Numbered from the stretch's first letter, positions 40,795 to 49,686 are shown. The stretch is DNA of 51,703 nt from Candidatus Bathyarchaeota archaeon (GCA_021158125.1 JAGGVF010000015.1:1-51703); one strand, 5' to 3'. A program made the numbers and translations. Notes: generated from the sequence alone by a model not told the origin.

Positions 40795-41103
40795 TTAGGC
40801 TGCTATTGTGTACACTTTTATTTTTCTGCTTCTGGAGACGAACTTTACAATTCCTTTTCTTTCAAGTTCTTCGAGGAAATCTTTAGCGACGCTTATTCTT
40901 AAGTCGAGTTTGGATGCTACTCCATAGGGTGTTATTACCCTCATTTTTTTAAGTTCATTTATTAAGTCATCTTTTATTTCTGGTAGAAGAACGTTGGCTG
41001 TTTTCTTTTCTTTCCCCGCAAGTCTGGCCTTTCTCTGTTGTTCACGTTGCCTTCTCTGAAGTTTTTCCATTTGTGAAAGTGAAAGTTTCTTTTTCCCGCC
41101 CAT
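40795..41103 (-). CDS. rps25e: 30S ribosomal protein S25e
   Basis: The archaeal/eukaryotic S25e protein of the small ribosomal subunit, 102 residues. The basic N-terminal tail (KLQRRQREQQRKARLAGKEK) is followed by a winged-helix domain with LINELKKMRVITPYGVASKL, then SVAKDFLEELERKGIVKFVS and the KVYTIAA end. These match the family throughout. It is a reliable marker that the host is an archaeon with the TACK-type ribosomal protein set. Confidence 0.9.
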   Translation of the reverse strand: MGGKKKLSLSQMEKLQRRQREQQRKARLAGKEKKTANVLLPEIKDDLINELKKMRVITPYGVASKLDLRISVAKDFLEELERKGIVKFVSRSRKIKVYTIAA

Positions 41104-41458
41104 GGTGCATCACGAAGTAGAGAATGCGTGGTTACTAATTAGATTTTCGAGTTACGCTACTGCTTTTACTTCAGCTTTCCTTGTTTTCTGCCACTTTTCT
41201 ATTGGCATACTATGTTTTTTCTCTATGTTCGCCCTATGGACTTCTTCTCAGCCCGTGGATTCTTGATATGGATTAGAAAGGTTTATTATATAGTAAGATT
41301 TAATATATCATGGAGGGATGAATGAAAACCTCCAAAATATATCTCACATATAATCCTCAATGGATTTTCAGCGGATTCCTCAGAAGACTTCAATCGTTTC
41401 GATGATTCCCATAATTTTCCCATTTTTGGTGAAACGAAAAATAAAGGGGAAATCTGGC
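41104..41458. other. Gap with no recognisable gene
   Basis: About 350 bases between S25e and the elongation-factor-like gene. A TATA-like TTTATTATATAG near 41281 followed by ATTTAATATATC and a short ORF of eleven codons near 41322 are visible, but nothing that I can support as a gene or structured RNA. Confidence 0.5.
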
Positions 41459-41725
41459 TTATTCTCCAACTATTTTGTAGACTTTATCGTTTTCTCTTGC
41501 TCGCTGATTAACCTTCAGTCCTATTATTTGGCCGGCTTCAGCCCGTTCTATATTTTTGTGTTCTATCTGCATGGATTCGACTTTTTGTTCAAAGTTTGTT
41601 GTTGCCCCTTTAATTAGAATCTTGTCACCTATGCTTAGTGGAGCCTTCAACTCAACTATGGCTACGCTGATTTTGGGGTAAAAATGTGTAACTCGTCCAA
41701 CTTCAATTAGGTTTTCTTCACTCAA
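41459..41725 (-). CDS. Translation elongation factor domain II-like protein
   Basis: An 88-residue beta-barrel protein. Its pattern EVGRVTHFYPKISVAIVEL, then APLSIGDKILIKGATTNFEQ, then VESMQIEHKNIERAEAGQIIG matches the EF-Tu/IF-2 domain II OB-like barrel, including the -G-x-x-V-GL- end. Such stand-alone barrels are conserved in many archaea and are annotated as elongation-factor-like. It lies near ribosomal S25e. No GTPase domain is attached. Confidence 0.8.
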   Translation of the reverse strand: MSEENLIEVGRVTHFYPKISVAIVELKAPLSIGDKILIKGATTNFEQKVESMQIEHKNIERAEAGQIIGLKVNQRARENDKVYKIVGE

Positions 41726-41795
41726 ACAGACACCACATAGATTCAGTACTGCCTAGAAGCAGATATAATTTATTATTGTTAAAAAGAGGGGAAAT

Positions 41796-42269
41796 TTACT
41801 TTATGGGTTTGAAGTATTTTATGTCGTTTATTGTTCCTTCTCTTTCCGTTTGCGGTTTAAACACAGCTTCTACAAGCATGCCTATTTTAACTTCTTTTGG
41901 TTTCACTTCGCCGATTTTGTGTATTAACCCCCCATAGGCTCCGTTAAACTTTATTAATGCGTAAATTGTTGGTTTTTCAAGTTTTTTCCCGTGTTCATCC
42001 AAGTATACAACTGTATACGTGTAGATTTTCCCTTTAGTTCCAACGTCAACCCATTCTTCAATTTTTTCGAAGCATTCTTCGCAGTAAAGCTTTGGTGGAA
42101 CGTATATTTTTCCGCATTTTTTACATTTAGAGCCCATTATCCGGCCGTTTTCTTTCAATTCTTTGAAGAATCTTTCGCCTGCAATACCCAATGTGTATGC
42201 GTAATCGGGTTCCATGTGTCCGAACCAGTGCCTAAGCTTAAGTGGATTAGTAATTTGGTCTGTTGCCAT
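41796..42269 (-). CDS. DUF35 zinc-ribbon/OB-fold protein, partner of a thiolase-like protein
   Basis: DUF35 proteins bind acyl-CoA and partner thiolase-superfamily enzymes. In archaea they bridge acetoacetyl-CoA thiolase and HMG-CoA synthase. This 157-residue copy has the zinc ribbon SKCKKCGKIYVPPKLYCEEC near residues 45-65 and an OB fold after it (GKIYTYTVVYLDEHGK). Its start overlaps the stop of the next upstream gene by one base in a TAATG junction, so translation is coupled. It is the fourth and last gene of the unit thiolase-like, thiolase-like, DUF35, DUF35. Confidence 0.85.
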   Translation of the reverse strand: MATDQITNPLKLRHWFGHMEPDYAYTLGIAGERFFKELKENGRIMGSKCKKCGKIYVPPKLYCEECFEKIEEWVDVGTKGKIYTYTVVYLDEHGKKLEKPTIYALIKFNGAYGGLIHKIGEVKPKEVKIGMLVEAVFKPQTEREGTINDIKYFKPIK

Positions 42270-42790
42270 TACGTTTCACCCTCCTTTATTGGCTTAAAGT
42301 ACAGTATGTCGGTTATTGCCCCTTCTCTCTGTTCTGGCGGTTTCCAAACTGCCTTGACACGCATGCCGAATTTAACTTCCTTCCAGTCAATTTCACCTAT
42401 TTTGTGGAGAATTCCCATTCCCGGCGAAGCTCCGTCAAGCTCTATGACCGCAACTATTGTTGGCTCTTTAACTCTTGAAGCGTCAGCGGCTATGAACGAA
42501 ACTGAATAAGTGTTTATTTTTCCCGTGTCCTTCACGTAAGTGTATTCGTCTATTGGTTTGAAGCAGAATTCGCAGAAGACTCTTGGTGGAACAGCTATTC
42601 TACCGCATTTTTTGCAAACACTGGCCAAAATTCGACCATTTTTTAGCTCTTCTAGGAAACGGTTCATCGCAATGCCTGCACTCCAAGCGTATTTGGCTTC
42701 TGGCTTATATTTCACTAAAGGAACAAGTCCAGCCCTTAAATCAGCGGTTTTTATCCTTACACCCGGGTATTCCTTAATTTTTTCACTCAT
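42269..42790 (-). CDS. DUF35 zinc-ribbon/OB-fold protein
   Basis: A second DUF35 protein, 173 residues. The zinc ribbon SVCKKCGRIAVPPRVFCEFC is near residues 58-77, followed by the OB fold with GKINTYSVSFIAADASRVKE. AGGAGG precedes ATG 42790. It is about 35% similar by eye to the downstream DUF35 protein, which suggests tandem duplication. Each may pair with one of the two thiolase-like proteins encoded just upstream, giving a hetero-oligomer. Confidence 0.85.
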   Translation of the reverse strand: MSEKIKEYPGVRIKTADLRAGLVPLVKYKPEAKYAWSAGIAMNRFLEELKNGRILASVCKKCGRIAVPPRVFCEFCFKPIDEYTYVKDTGKINTYSVSFIAADASRVKEPTIVAVIELDGASPGMGILHKIGEIDWKEVKFGMRVKAVWKPPEQREGAITDILYFKPIKEGET

Positions 42791-42803
42791 ACTTTATTCC
42801 TCC

Positions 42804-43970
42804 TTAACTTCTCATTATGATTACTGAGCCGTACTGCATTAGGTCTCCCCAAGCTTGAGCAAGTCCTGTTCTGGGGTCGCCTGGAACCTGCCTCTTTCCA
42901 GCTTCTCCTCTAAGTTGCCAGAATATTTCACAAACCTTCATCATTCCAGCGGCAGCTATTGGATTTCCAACTCCTAGCAAGCCTCCGGACGGGTTAATTG
43001 GTAGGTCTCCGTCACGTTCTGTCACGCCTTCAACGGTTAGTTTTGGCGCTTCACCTTTCTTGCAGAGTCTTAGGCCTTCCATATGATGTAGTTCTTTATA
43101 GTCGAATGGATCATAAACTTCTGCTACATCGATTTCTTTTGGCGGATTCTTTATTCCAGCCATCTTGTAAGCCATTTTTGCTGCGCATTCCACGTATTTC
43201 GGATAGTAGAGGTCTCTGTTTGTCCAGTAGGTTGAGTCTATTGCCCATCCGACTCCTTCTATCCATACGGGATTGTCGGTTAGTTGTCTTGCCATGTGCT
43301 CAGATGTGAGGACAATGGCTGCTGCCCCATCGGTTGTTGGACTTATATCTAATCTCTGAACAGGCCAGCATAGCACTTCTGAATTCAAAACGTCTTCAAC
43401 CGTTATTTTCGCTGGGAGTTGAGCGCAAGGATGGTCTAGGGCGTTGCGTTTGTTCTTAACGGCCACTTGGGCTATTTCTTCCTTCTTTATTCCGTGAACA
43501 TGCATGTATCGGTGCATTTCCAAAGCAAATATCCAAATGAGGGTTACGCCGAGCGGTCTAGCCATTATTGGGTCAAATATTGTGTGAAACGCATAAGCTG
43601 GATGAGGGAAGCAGCTTGACATTTTCTCTTCGCATATTACTAGGCACGTATCGAACATTCCGGAAGCAATGTGCCACCATCCAGCGTTTGCAGTGAAAAC
43701 TCCGGTTCCCCCTCCAACATAAACGCGCATGTAGGGTTTCTTGCGTGCCCCAGCGCCGTCAGCTAAGTATTCACCTTTCATGTGTACGCCGTCAAAGGCA
43801 TCAGGAGCTGTTCCAAGAACAACAGCGTCTATATCTCTAAGCTCAAGTCCAGCTTGGTCTAAGGCCATTTTTGCAGCTTCCCAGCAAAGCTCCTTTCCAG
43901 TCTCCTTTAAGTTTCTTCTAAAAAGCGTCATTCCAGCTCCAACAACTGCAACTTTCCTCTTACCAAACAT
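42804..43970 (-). CDS. Thiolase-fold protein lacking the classical catalytic residues (A)
   Basis: A 388-residue member of the thiolase/SCP-x lipid-transfer family, with KVAVVGAGMTLFRRNLKETG at the start and NPSGGLLGVGNPIAAAGM near the end. At the nucleophile position, where an active thiolase has E-C-A-S-S-G, the sequence is VYVGGGTGVFTANAG with no Cys. The catalytic His region HDCF is EVYDPFDYKE (Tyr) and GHP is GNP. It is therefore not a normal thiolase. Ltp2-type aldolases, which also use a DUF35 partner, are thiolase-fold enzymes with Tyr in place of these residues, and offer one possible model. It starts 16 bases after the second thiolase-like gene stops. Confidence 0.8.
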   Translation of the reverse strand: MFGKRKVAVVGAGMTLFRRNLKETGKELCWEAAKMALDQAGLELRDIDAVVLGTAPDAFDGVHMKGEYLADGAGARKKPYMRVYVGGGTGVFTANAGWWHIASGMFDTCLVICEEKMSSCFPHPAYAFHTIFDPIMARPLGVTLIWIFALEMHRYMHVHGIKKEEIAQVAVKNKRNALDHPCAQLPAKITVEDVLNSEVLCWPVQRLDISPTTDGAAAIVLTSEHMARQLTDNPVWIEGVGWAIDSTYWTNRDLYYPKYVECAAKMAYKMAGIKNPPKEIDVAEVYDPFDYKELHHMEGLRLCKKGEAPKLTVEGVTERDGDLPINPSGGLLGVGNPIAAAGMMKVCEIFWQLRGEAGKRQVPGDPRTGLAQAWGDLMQYGSVIIMRS

Positions 43971-43986
43971 TTTCTTGTCTTCCCTC

Positions 43987-45138
43987 CTAACTGCTTAAAA
44001 CTGCAACTGCGCTTGTTGCTGTGGGTATTCCTCTCCAAGTTTGAACAACGCAAGTTTCAATGTCTTCTATTTGCCTCTTTCCCGCTTGGCCTCTTAACTG
44101 TAGAACTGCTTCCAGAAGTCTCTGCAGTCCAGAGGCTTCTAAAGCGTAGCCCATTCCAAGCATTCCGCCTGAAGGATTGACTGGCATTTCTCCGTCGCGT
44201 TCTGTTACGCCTTCTTTGACAAGTTGGCCTGCTTCGCCTCTTCTGCAAAGGCCTAAAGCTTCCATATGCATCAATTCTTTGTAGGCAAACATGTCGCAGA
44301 CTTCTGCGAAGTCTATTTCTTTGACTGGATTGTTTATTCCAGCCATTTTGTAGGCCATTTTTGCTGCAAGTTCTGTGTGAACGGCTCTTCCCCAATCTCT
44401 AGTTTCTAAGCAGGGCGTTTCGGTGTACCATCCAACTCCTCCAACCCATACGGGTTTGTCTGTAAGTTTTTCGGCAGCATCCTTAGAAGCCACAACAAAC
44501 ACTACGCAGCCGTCAGAAATGGGGCTGATTTCAAGTTTTTTCAGCGGGTAAAACTGGACTTCTGAGTTTAGGACATCTTCAACTGTTAGTTTGGCTCCAT
44601 AGCAAGCATGCGGATTTGCCAGAGCGTTTCTCTTGTTTTTAACAACTACTTGGGCGCATTCTTCAGGTGAAGTTCTTGTTTCGCAGAGGTAACGCATCAT
44701 TTCCATGCCTGCAACATAGTATGGGTGTCCGCCTAAAGGTCTATTCAGAATCGGGTCAAAAGCAAAGTTCACTATGCCTTCATAGGTGAGTATGTCTGAC
44801 GCTTTACTGTGGGCCTCTACAGCTACTACGTCGAAATGGCCGGTTTTAATTAGCATGTAGGCTGTTGCAAGTCCGAAAAGGCCGTCAGCCGAGACTGTAA
44901 ACAAGTTTTTCAGAACTGCGCCTAGCTGGTCTGGAACAAACTCGTCGAATATGCTGAATCCTTCCCAGTAGTCTTCTGCGCATGTAATAAAGGCGTCAAT
45001 ATCCCTTCTTGGATTAACTCCAGCGTCTTCATAAGCCCTAACAGCCGCCTCAAACATTATCTCCTTATAGGAAAACTCTGGGGTCACTGGCTGAAAACCA
45101 ACGCATCCGACACCAACTATCGCCACTTCTTTTTTCAA
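43987..45138 (-). CDS. Thiolase-fold protein lacking the classical catalytic residues (B)
   Basis: A 383-residue thiolase-family paralogue, the first gene of the four-gene unit. EVAIVGVGCVGFQPVTPEF is the N-terminal strand. The nucleophile segment reads FTVSADGLFGLATAY with Ser or Val in place of Cys. The first His motif is EVCDMFAYKE and the second is GYALEASG with Tyr. Both catalytic His are gone. It resembles protein A across its whole length, as expected for a heterodimer partner. A structural, substrate-handling or aldolase-type role is more likely than Claisen condensation. Confidence 0.8.
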   Translation of the reverse strand: MKKEVAIVGVGCVGFQPVTPEFSYKEIMFEAAVRAYEDAGVNPRRDIDAFITCAEDYWEGFSIFDEFVPDQLGAVLKNLFTVSADGLFGLATAYMLIKTGHFDVVAVEAHSKASDILTYEGIVNFAFDPILNRPLGGHPYYVAGMEMMRYLCETRTSPEECAQVVVKNKRNALANPHACYGAKLTVEDVLNSEVQFYPLKKLEISPISDGCVVFVVASKDAAEKLTDKPVWVGGVGWYTETPCLETRDWGRAVHTELAAKMAYKMAGINNPVKEIDFAEVCDMFAYKELMHMEALGLCRRGEAGQLVKEGVTERDGEMPVNPSGGMLGMGYALEASGLQRLLEAVLQLRGQAGKRQIEDIETCVVQTWRGIPTATSAVAVLSS

Positions 45139-45272
45139 ATTTTACACCTCAACTTATGAAGAAAAAATAGTATGAAGAAACAGTTCACATAAAACTTTCG
45201 AGAGAACCAGAATACCGCAATAAATAATTGAAATTAACATTAAAATTAGACATCGCAATTTAGGAGACTTAA

Positions 45273-45914
45273 ATGGAGCTCAACGTAGAGTATTTCATTC
45301 AGATGCTAAGGTCTATGGATGGTTTCGGAGTTTTTATAGGAGTGATTTTAGAATCAATTTTTGCTCCTATCCCATCTCCACTTATTCCATTAGCTGCTGG
45401 AGCTCTGCTGATAACTTCCGAAACCGCCTTTACTGATGTTATTTTTCAATGCTTTATCTTTATAGGATTATGGGGAGCGTTTGGAGCCACTGTTGGAGCA
45501 TTAATAATCTACATAATCGCCTATTACGGTGGTCGGGCGGTAATCGAGAAATACGGGAAATACTTTGGTTTTTCATGGGAAGAAGTTGAAAAATTTCAGA
45601 GTAAACTTGAAAGGAAAAGATATGATGAGGCAGTTCTACTTCTCTGCAGAGTAGTTCCAATAATTCCGTTGTCTCCAATATCCATTCTTTACGGAGTAAT
45701 TCACTTTAACCCTTCCAAGTTTACGGTTCTAACGTTTATTGGAGCTTTACCTCGATATTTTATCCTAGGATTTATGGGATGGTACTTTAAGTCAGCTTAT
45801 ATGCAACTTGCCAGCCAAATAGGATTTTACGAAACAATAACGACTCTGCTTATAATAGCATTAATAATCGTAATTATACTACTTTACAGAAGGGGAAAAC
45901 GAGTTCGCTGTTAA
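45273..45914 (+). CDS. DedA-family membrane protein
   Basis: A 213-residue integral membrane protein of the DedA/SNARE-associated (VTT) family, implicated in lipid flipping and envelope integrity. The family pattern ESIFAPIPSPLIPLAAGALL, then GGRAVIEKYGKYFGFSWEEV and CRVVPIIPLSPISILYGVIH is clear; the Arg and prolines of the CRVVPIIP motif are conserved. It starts 135 bases from and divergent to thiolase-like B, and is followed by the functional-looking thiolase gene 60 bases later on the same strand. Confidence 0.88.
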   Translation: MELNVEYFIQMLRSMDGFGVFIGVILESIFAPIPSPLIPLAAGALLITSETAFTDVIFQCFIFIGLWGAFGATVGALIIYIIAYYGGRAVIEKYGKYFGFSWEEVEKFQSKLERKRYDEAVLLLCRVVPIIPLSPISILYGVIHFNPSKFTVLTFIGALPRYFILGFMGWYFKSAYMQLASQIGFYETITTLLIIALIIVIILLYRRGKRVRC

Positions 45915-45974
45915 ACTTTATAAGTCTAGGCAAAGTCTTCTATATTCTCAAAATCAATCATCGGAGGTTAATGT

Positions 45975-47147
45975 TTGAAGGGAAAGCCCCTAGCATCAAT
46001 TGTTTCTGCGGGCTTATCTAAATTTGGAAAATTAAAAGGCTTGTATGCCCGTGAAATCTTCGCTTTAGCGGCAAAAGAAGCCTTTGAACGTTGCCCGAAC
46101 CTAGACCCCAAAAAGGACATTCAAGCCTTATTCATTGGGCATATGGGGGAATCCTACGAACATCAAGGCCACACAGGCGCAACAGCAGCAGATTGGACGG
46201 GGCTACTGCATATACCAGCTACAAGAACGGAATGCGCATGTGCAAGTTCAGGCGCAGCCCTACGGGCGGGAATATTCGCCATAATGTCGGGACTCTACGA
46301 CGTTGTAATGGTTGGCGGGGTTGAAAAAATGACTCATAGAACAACGCCTGAAGTAACCGAATTCTTAGCCATGGCGTCAGACTACCCCTTCGAACAGTGG
46401 CACGGCATAACATTCCCAGGATTATACGCATTGATGGCAACAGCTCACATGCACAAGTATGGAACCACTGAAGAACAGTTGGCAATGGTCGCTGTGAAAA
46501 ATCATCACAACGGATTTTTAAACCCAAAAGCTCACATGCAAAAGGAAGTTACACTTGAAAAAGCTTTAAATTCACGTGTAATAGCTTGGCCGTTAAAACT
46601 TTACGACTGCTCACTAATAACTGACGGGGCAAGCTGTCTAATACTGACAAAGCCTGAAATAGCCAAAAAATTCACCGACACCCCAATTCACATAATTGGC
46701 TCAGGTCAAGGAAGCGACTCAATAGGAATTTATGAAAGAGAAAACTTCACATCCCTCGCAGCTGCAAAATACGCTGCTAAAAAAGCCTACGAAATGGCAG
46801 GAGTAACACCCAAAGACATAGACGTAGCAGAAGTTCACGACTGCTTTACAATAGCAGAAATAATCGCCTACGAAGACTTAGGCTTCTGCGAACCAGGCGA
46901 GGGAGGCCATCTAATAGAGGAGGGAGTAACTACGCTTGAAGGAGAACTCCCAATCAACACAAGTGGAGGACTAAAAGCAAAAGGCCATCCAGTCGGGGCA
47001 ACTGGAACAGCTCAAGCCTACGAAATATATCTACAATTAACCGGACAGGCAGAAAAAAGACAAGTTGACAATCCGGAAGTAGCTTTAACCCATAATGTTG
47101 GAGGTTCGGGCGCAACTGCAGTAGTCCACATCTATAGGAGGGAATGA
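45975..47147 (+). CDS. Acetyl-CoA C-acetyltransferase-like thiolase (apparently active)
   Basis: Condenses or cleaves acyl-CoA thioesters. A 390-residue archaeal thiolase with TTG start (GGAGG upstream). The nucleophile is present in TECACASSGAAL near residue 87, the base His in AEVHDCFTIAEI near residue 290, and the second His in AKGHPVGATGTAQ near 340. THNVGGSGAT closes the active site. In archaea acetoacetyl-CoA thiolase, DUF35 and HMG-CoA synthase act together in the mevalonate pathway. A DUF35 gene follows immediately. HMG-CoA synthase is not in the window, so a fatty-acid or keto-acid role remains possible. Confidence 0.88.
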   Translation: MKGKPLASIVSAGLSKFGKLKGLYAREIFALAAKEAFERCPNLDPKKDIQALFIGHMGESYEHQGHTGATAADWTGLLHIPATRTECACASSGAALRAGIFAIMSGLYDVVMVGGVEKMTHRTTPEVTEFLAMASDYPFEQWHGITFPGLYALMATAHMHKYGTTEEQLAMVAVKNHHNGFLNPKAHMQKEVTLEKALNSRVIAWPLKLYDCSLITDGASCLILTKPEIAKKFTDTPIHIIGSGQGSDSIGIYERENFTSLAAAKYAAKKAYEMAGVTPKDIDVAEVHDCFTIAEIIAYEDLGFCEPGEGGHLIEEGVTTLEGELPINTSGGLKAKGHPVGATGTAQAYEIYLQLTGQAEKRQVDNPEVALTHNVGGSGATAVVHIYRRE

Positions 47148-47148
47148 A

Positions 47149-47568
47149 ATGAGCGAAGCTGAGGCTACACCTTTTACCATTGAGCAGTTTTATCGTTTTA
47201 TGAATGAAGGAAAACTTATGGGCGCTAAATGCATAAAATGCGGAAAAATAATGCTTCCTCCAAGACCAATTTGTATTCAATGCTACTCGGAAAATCTTGA
47301 ATGGATAAAGCTGGAGAATAAGGGAAAGCTTTTGACTTACACTATAATTCATGTTGCTCCTCCACAGTTCCAGCATTTAGTTCCATACGCAGTTGGCATA
47401 ATAGAACTTGAAAAAGGCCTAAAGCTTCCGGGAATGATAAAAGGAATAGACTTTGACAAAATTAAGATAGGAATGGAACTAAAAATAGAAGTTGAGCCCG
47501 TAACAAAGGAAGAAGCCGAGGGGCAAGAGTGGCCTACTTGGCCAAAATATTACTTTAAACCCGCATAG
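47149..47568 (+). CDS. DUF35 zinc-ribbon/OB-fold protein, thiolase partner
   Basis: The third DUF35 protein of the window, 139 residues. AKCIKCGKIMLPPRPICIQC near residues 25-44 is the zinc ribbon; GKLLTYTIIHVAPPQFQHLV starts the OB fold. It starts one base after the thiolase stop and certainly forms one transcript with it. By analogy with the archaeal thiolase/HMGCS complex it would bind the CoA of the intermediate and pass it between sites. Confidence 0.88.
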   Translation: MSEAEATPFTIEQFYRFMNEGKLMGAKCIKCGKIMLPPRPICIQCYSENLEWIKLENKGKLLTYTIIHVAPPQFQHLVPYAVGIIELEKGLKLPGMIKGIDFDKIKIGMELKIEVEPVTKEEAEGQEWPTWPKYYFKPA

Positions 47569-47586
47569 ACAACAATTCTAGACATT

Positions 47587-48258
47587 TCATATTTCAGCTT
47601 TAATCTCCCTTTTCAGTCTTTCAAAAAATTGCTGCATGTACTTGAGTCTCTCTTTGGCAATTTCTTTCGCTTTCCGAGTATACAACCTATTAGGGATGTA
47701 TTTGAACTTGGTTTCAAATTCAAGGTTGGGAGAATGCTTCGATGGGTCTATTATTCTTCCGTCATATTTGCCGCCTTCTAAGTTCTTCTTAACATACTCG
47801 TCTACTGGGATGTCTAAGTAGATTTTTTGACCATACTCACCTGCAAGTATGTAGGATCTCGCTATTCCCGTGGCTCCTAGAACGTCAAGTTTGTCGGCGT
47901 CAGACAAGATTTTTGCTTCTATTGTTTTAGGTTTAACTGGGCTTCTATATCTGTGGGCAACAATGCAGTGTTTGACAAGTTTTATTTTATCTTCTGAATA
48001 GCCCAACTTCCTTAGAATTTTCTCGCTCATTTCCGCACCGAGAACTGCATGGTCAACGCTTCGACTCTCCTTAGCCCTAGCAATGTCGTGGAGCAACGCC
48101 GCTGTTTTTAAGACGTCTAAATCAACGTTTTCCTCATACTTTGCCAAAAGCATGCATAAATTGTAGACTCTCATTACATGGTTTATATCGTGAGCTGGAC
48201 TAGCTCCTTCCATTTCTTTTTTAACAATTTCGTAGAGTCTCTGATACTTTTGCTCCAT
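47587..48258 (-). CDS. HD-domain phosphohydrolase
   Basis: A 223-residue metal-dependent phosphohydrolase. HD motifs: HDINHVMRV near residue 24, LLHDIARAKE near residue 56 (the HD pair), and a further His in VKHCIVAHRYRS near 95, then ILSDADKLDVLG near 122 with the second Asp. This order is found in nucleotide or small-phosphate hydrolases of the YpgQ/YedJ type. ATG 48258 is preferred to 48267. It converges with the DUF35 gene and has a metallo-beta-lactamase gene upstream on the same strand. Confidence 0.88.
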   Translation of the reverse strand: MEQKYQRLYEIVKKEMEGASPAHDINHVMRVYNLCMLLAKYEENVDLDVLKTAALLHDIARAKESRSVDHAVLGAEMSEKILRKLGYSEDKIKLVKHCIVAHRYRSPVKPKTIEAKILSDADKLDVLGATGIARSYILAGEYGQKIYLDIPVDEYVKKNLEGGKYDGRIIDPSKHSPNLEFETKFKYIPNRLYTRKAKEIAKERLKYMQQFFERLKREIKAEI

Positions 48259-48291
48259 AATCGCCAATTAGTCCTCTTAAATTATAAAATT

Positions 48292-48990
48292 TTAAATTTT
48301 CAACTGTTGATTATCGTGAGCGTAGATGTAAATGGCGTTTGGAATACGCCTAAGTTTGTCAATAGAGTCTAAAGCTTTACCAGCGTGATATAAAACTCCC
48401 GGAATATTTCTTTTTTCCAAATTTTCTTTCAGAGGCGCAGCGTCTCCGCAGTAAACGTAATTTTTGTCGTTTAACTTCACAATAACTGATTGATGTCCAA
48501 CAGTGTGGCCAGCAGTTGGTAAGATTGAGATTTCTTCAGTAAGCCTATACTTCCCTTTCAGCGTAACGTAGTCTACATTAACATCGAAAAATTCGCGTAT
48601 GTATGCTGCTTTCTGAAATCTGTCCGGCGCATATGCATATCTTAACTCATCTGCTTGCACGTAAAATTTGGCGTTCTTGAACAAGGCGTTGTTACCACAA
48701 TGGTCAAAATGTAAATGCGTGTTAACCACGATTGTTATATCATCCGGCTTTAAACCGTGAAGGCTAAGCTGAGCCTTCAAATTCTGGTTTTCTGCACGTT
48801 TAACCTCGTAAAAGCGTTTATACTTTTCAGGGAGTTCTCCTAGGCCCGTGTCAACCAGTATTTTCTCTTTTTCAGTTATTATTAGCAAAGGCTTTAGAGC
48901 AGCCTCATATTTCTGTCCCTGATACTTTCCATATACAAGAAAGCTTTTATCGAGCGTAAAGGAACCGTTGTTAAGGAGGATAAGCTTCAC
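48292..48990 (-). CDS. Metallo-beta-lactamase-fold hydrolase (AHL lactonase-like)
   Basis: A 232-residue MBL-fold enzyme with the metal-site motif THLHFDHCG near residue 94, the next His in TAGHTVGHQS near 159, the bridging Asp in YCGDAAP near 181, and the last His in YAHDNQ near 225. The overall arrangement resembles N-acyl-homoserine lactonases and related lactonases. The real substrate in archaea is unknown; lactone or glyoxalase-type hydrolysis is possible. Four bases separate its start from the HAD gene stop. Confidence 0.87.
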   Translation of the reverse strand: MKLILLNNGSFTLDKSFLVYGKYQGQKYEAALKPLLIITEKEKILVDTGLGELPEKYKRFYEVKRAENQNLKAQLSLHGLKPDDITIVVNTHLHFDHCGNNALFKNAKFYVQADELRYAYAPDRFQKAAYIREFFDVNVDYVTLKGKYRLTEEISILPTAGHTVGHQSVIVKLNDKNYVYCGDAAPLKENLEKRNIPGVLYHAGKALDSIDKLRRIPNAIYIYAHDNQQLKI

Positions 48991-48993
48991 CGC

Positions 48994-49686
48994 TTAGGTT
49001 TCTCCTCTTACCTGATTTATCTCCTTTACTAGTGGAGGTAAATCAGTCAGCGAAGTTATTATGCATGTTGCCCCGGCGTCAATTAACTGCTTCGCCGTGG
49101 AAATTCCCGTTGTCACTCCAACTGCATACGAGCCTAAACTGGATGCGCTTTTCATGTCTAAAACGCTGTCGCCGACCACTATGGCTTCTTTAGGTTCAAC
49201 GTTTAGAAGCATCAAAACCTTCTGAAGATGCGAGGCGTCGGGCTTAACCCTAGAAACACTTTCCCGCGTTACAACCACTTCGAAAAGATCTTTTAACCTA
49301 AATCTTTTAAGAACTTGCATTGTAGCGTTTGAGCTGTTCAATGTGAAAAGTCCGAGCTTTAAATTCATTCTTTTAAGTTCTTCTAGAGTTTCCTGCGCTC
49401 CGGGAATTAGACTTGTCTGACGAACAGCCTCAAGTTCAAACTTCTCAATTATCGACAAAGCTTTCTCTCTAACATCCTCGATTTCATCTCTATTTTTCCC
49501 ATTGTTACGCATGAAAACCTCAACTTTCTTAAGCATATCAAAAACACTTTCATTAATAGAGAAAAGCGAAGGTGGAAAACCGGAGCTAACCAGAAACTGC
49601 TTAACCTCCGCCCTAACAACCCTATAGTCAAATCTAAACTCTATCAGCGTACCATCCAAATCGAATATTACTGCTTTCACTGGCAT
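48994..49686 (-). CDS. HAD-superfamily phosphatase
   Basis: A 230-residue phosphoglycolate-phosphatase-like HAD enzyme. Motif I FDLDGTL near residues 8-14 has the nucleophile Asp and acid Asp; motif II is LFTLNSSN near residue 113; motif III is SRVKPDASH with the Lys; motif IV is VVGDSVLDMKSA near residue 170. The helical cap lies between I and II. It is the first gene of the leftward unit HAD, MBL, HD. The phosphorylated substrate is unknown. Confidence 0.88.
   Translation of the reverse strand: MPVKAVIFDLDGTLIEFRFDYRVVRAEVKQFLVSSGFPPSLFSINESVFDMLKKVEVFMRNNGKNRDEIEDVREKALSIIEKFELEAVRQTSLIPGAQETLEELKRMNLKLGLFTLNSSNATMQVLKRFRLKDLFEVVVTRESVSRVKPDASHLQKVLMLLNVEPKEAIVVGDSVLDMKSASSLGSYAVGVTTGISTAKQLIDAGATCIITSLTDLPPLVKEINQVRGET

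Noticed and set aside
42804-45138. Ordinary acetyl-CoA acetyltransferases
   Set aside because: Whole-length similarity is clear, but the catalytic Cys and both His are absent in each, so a normal thiolase label would mislead.
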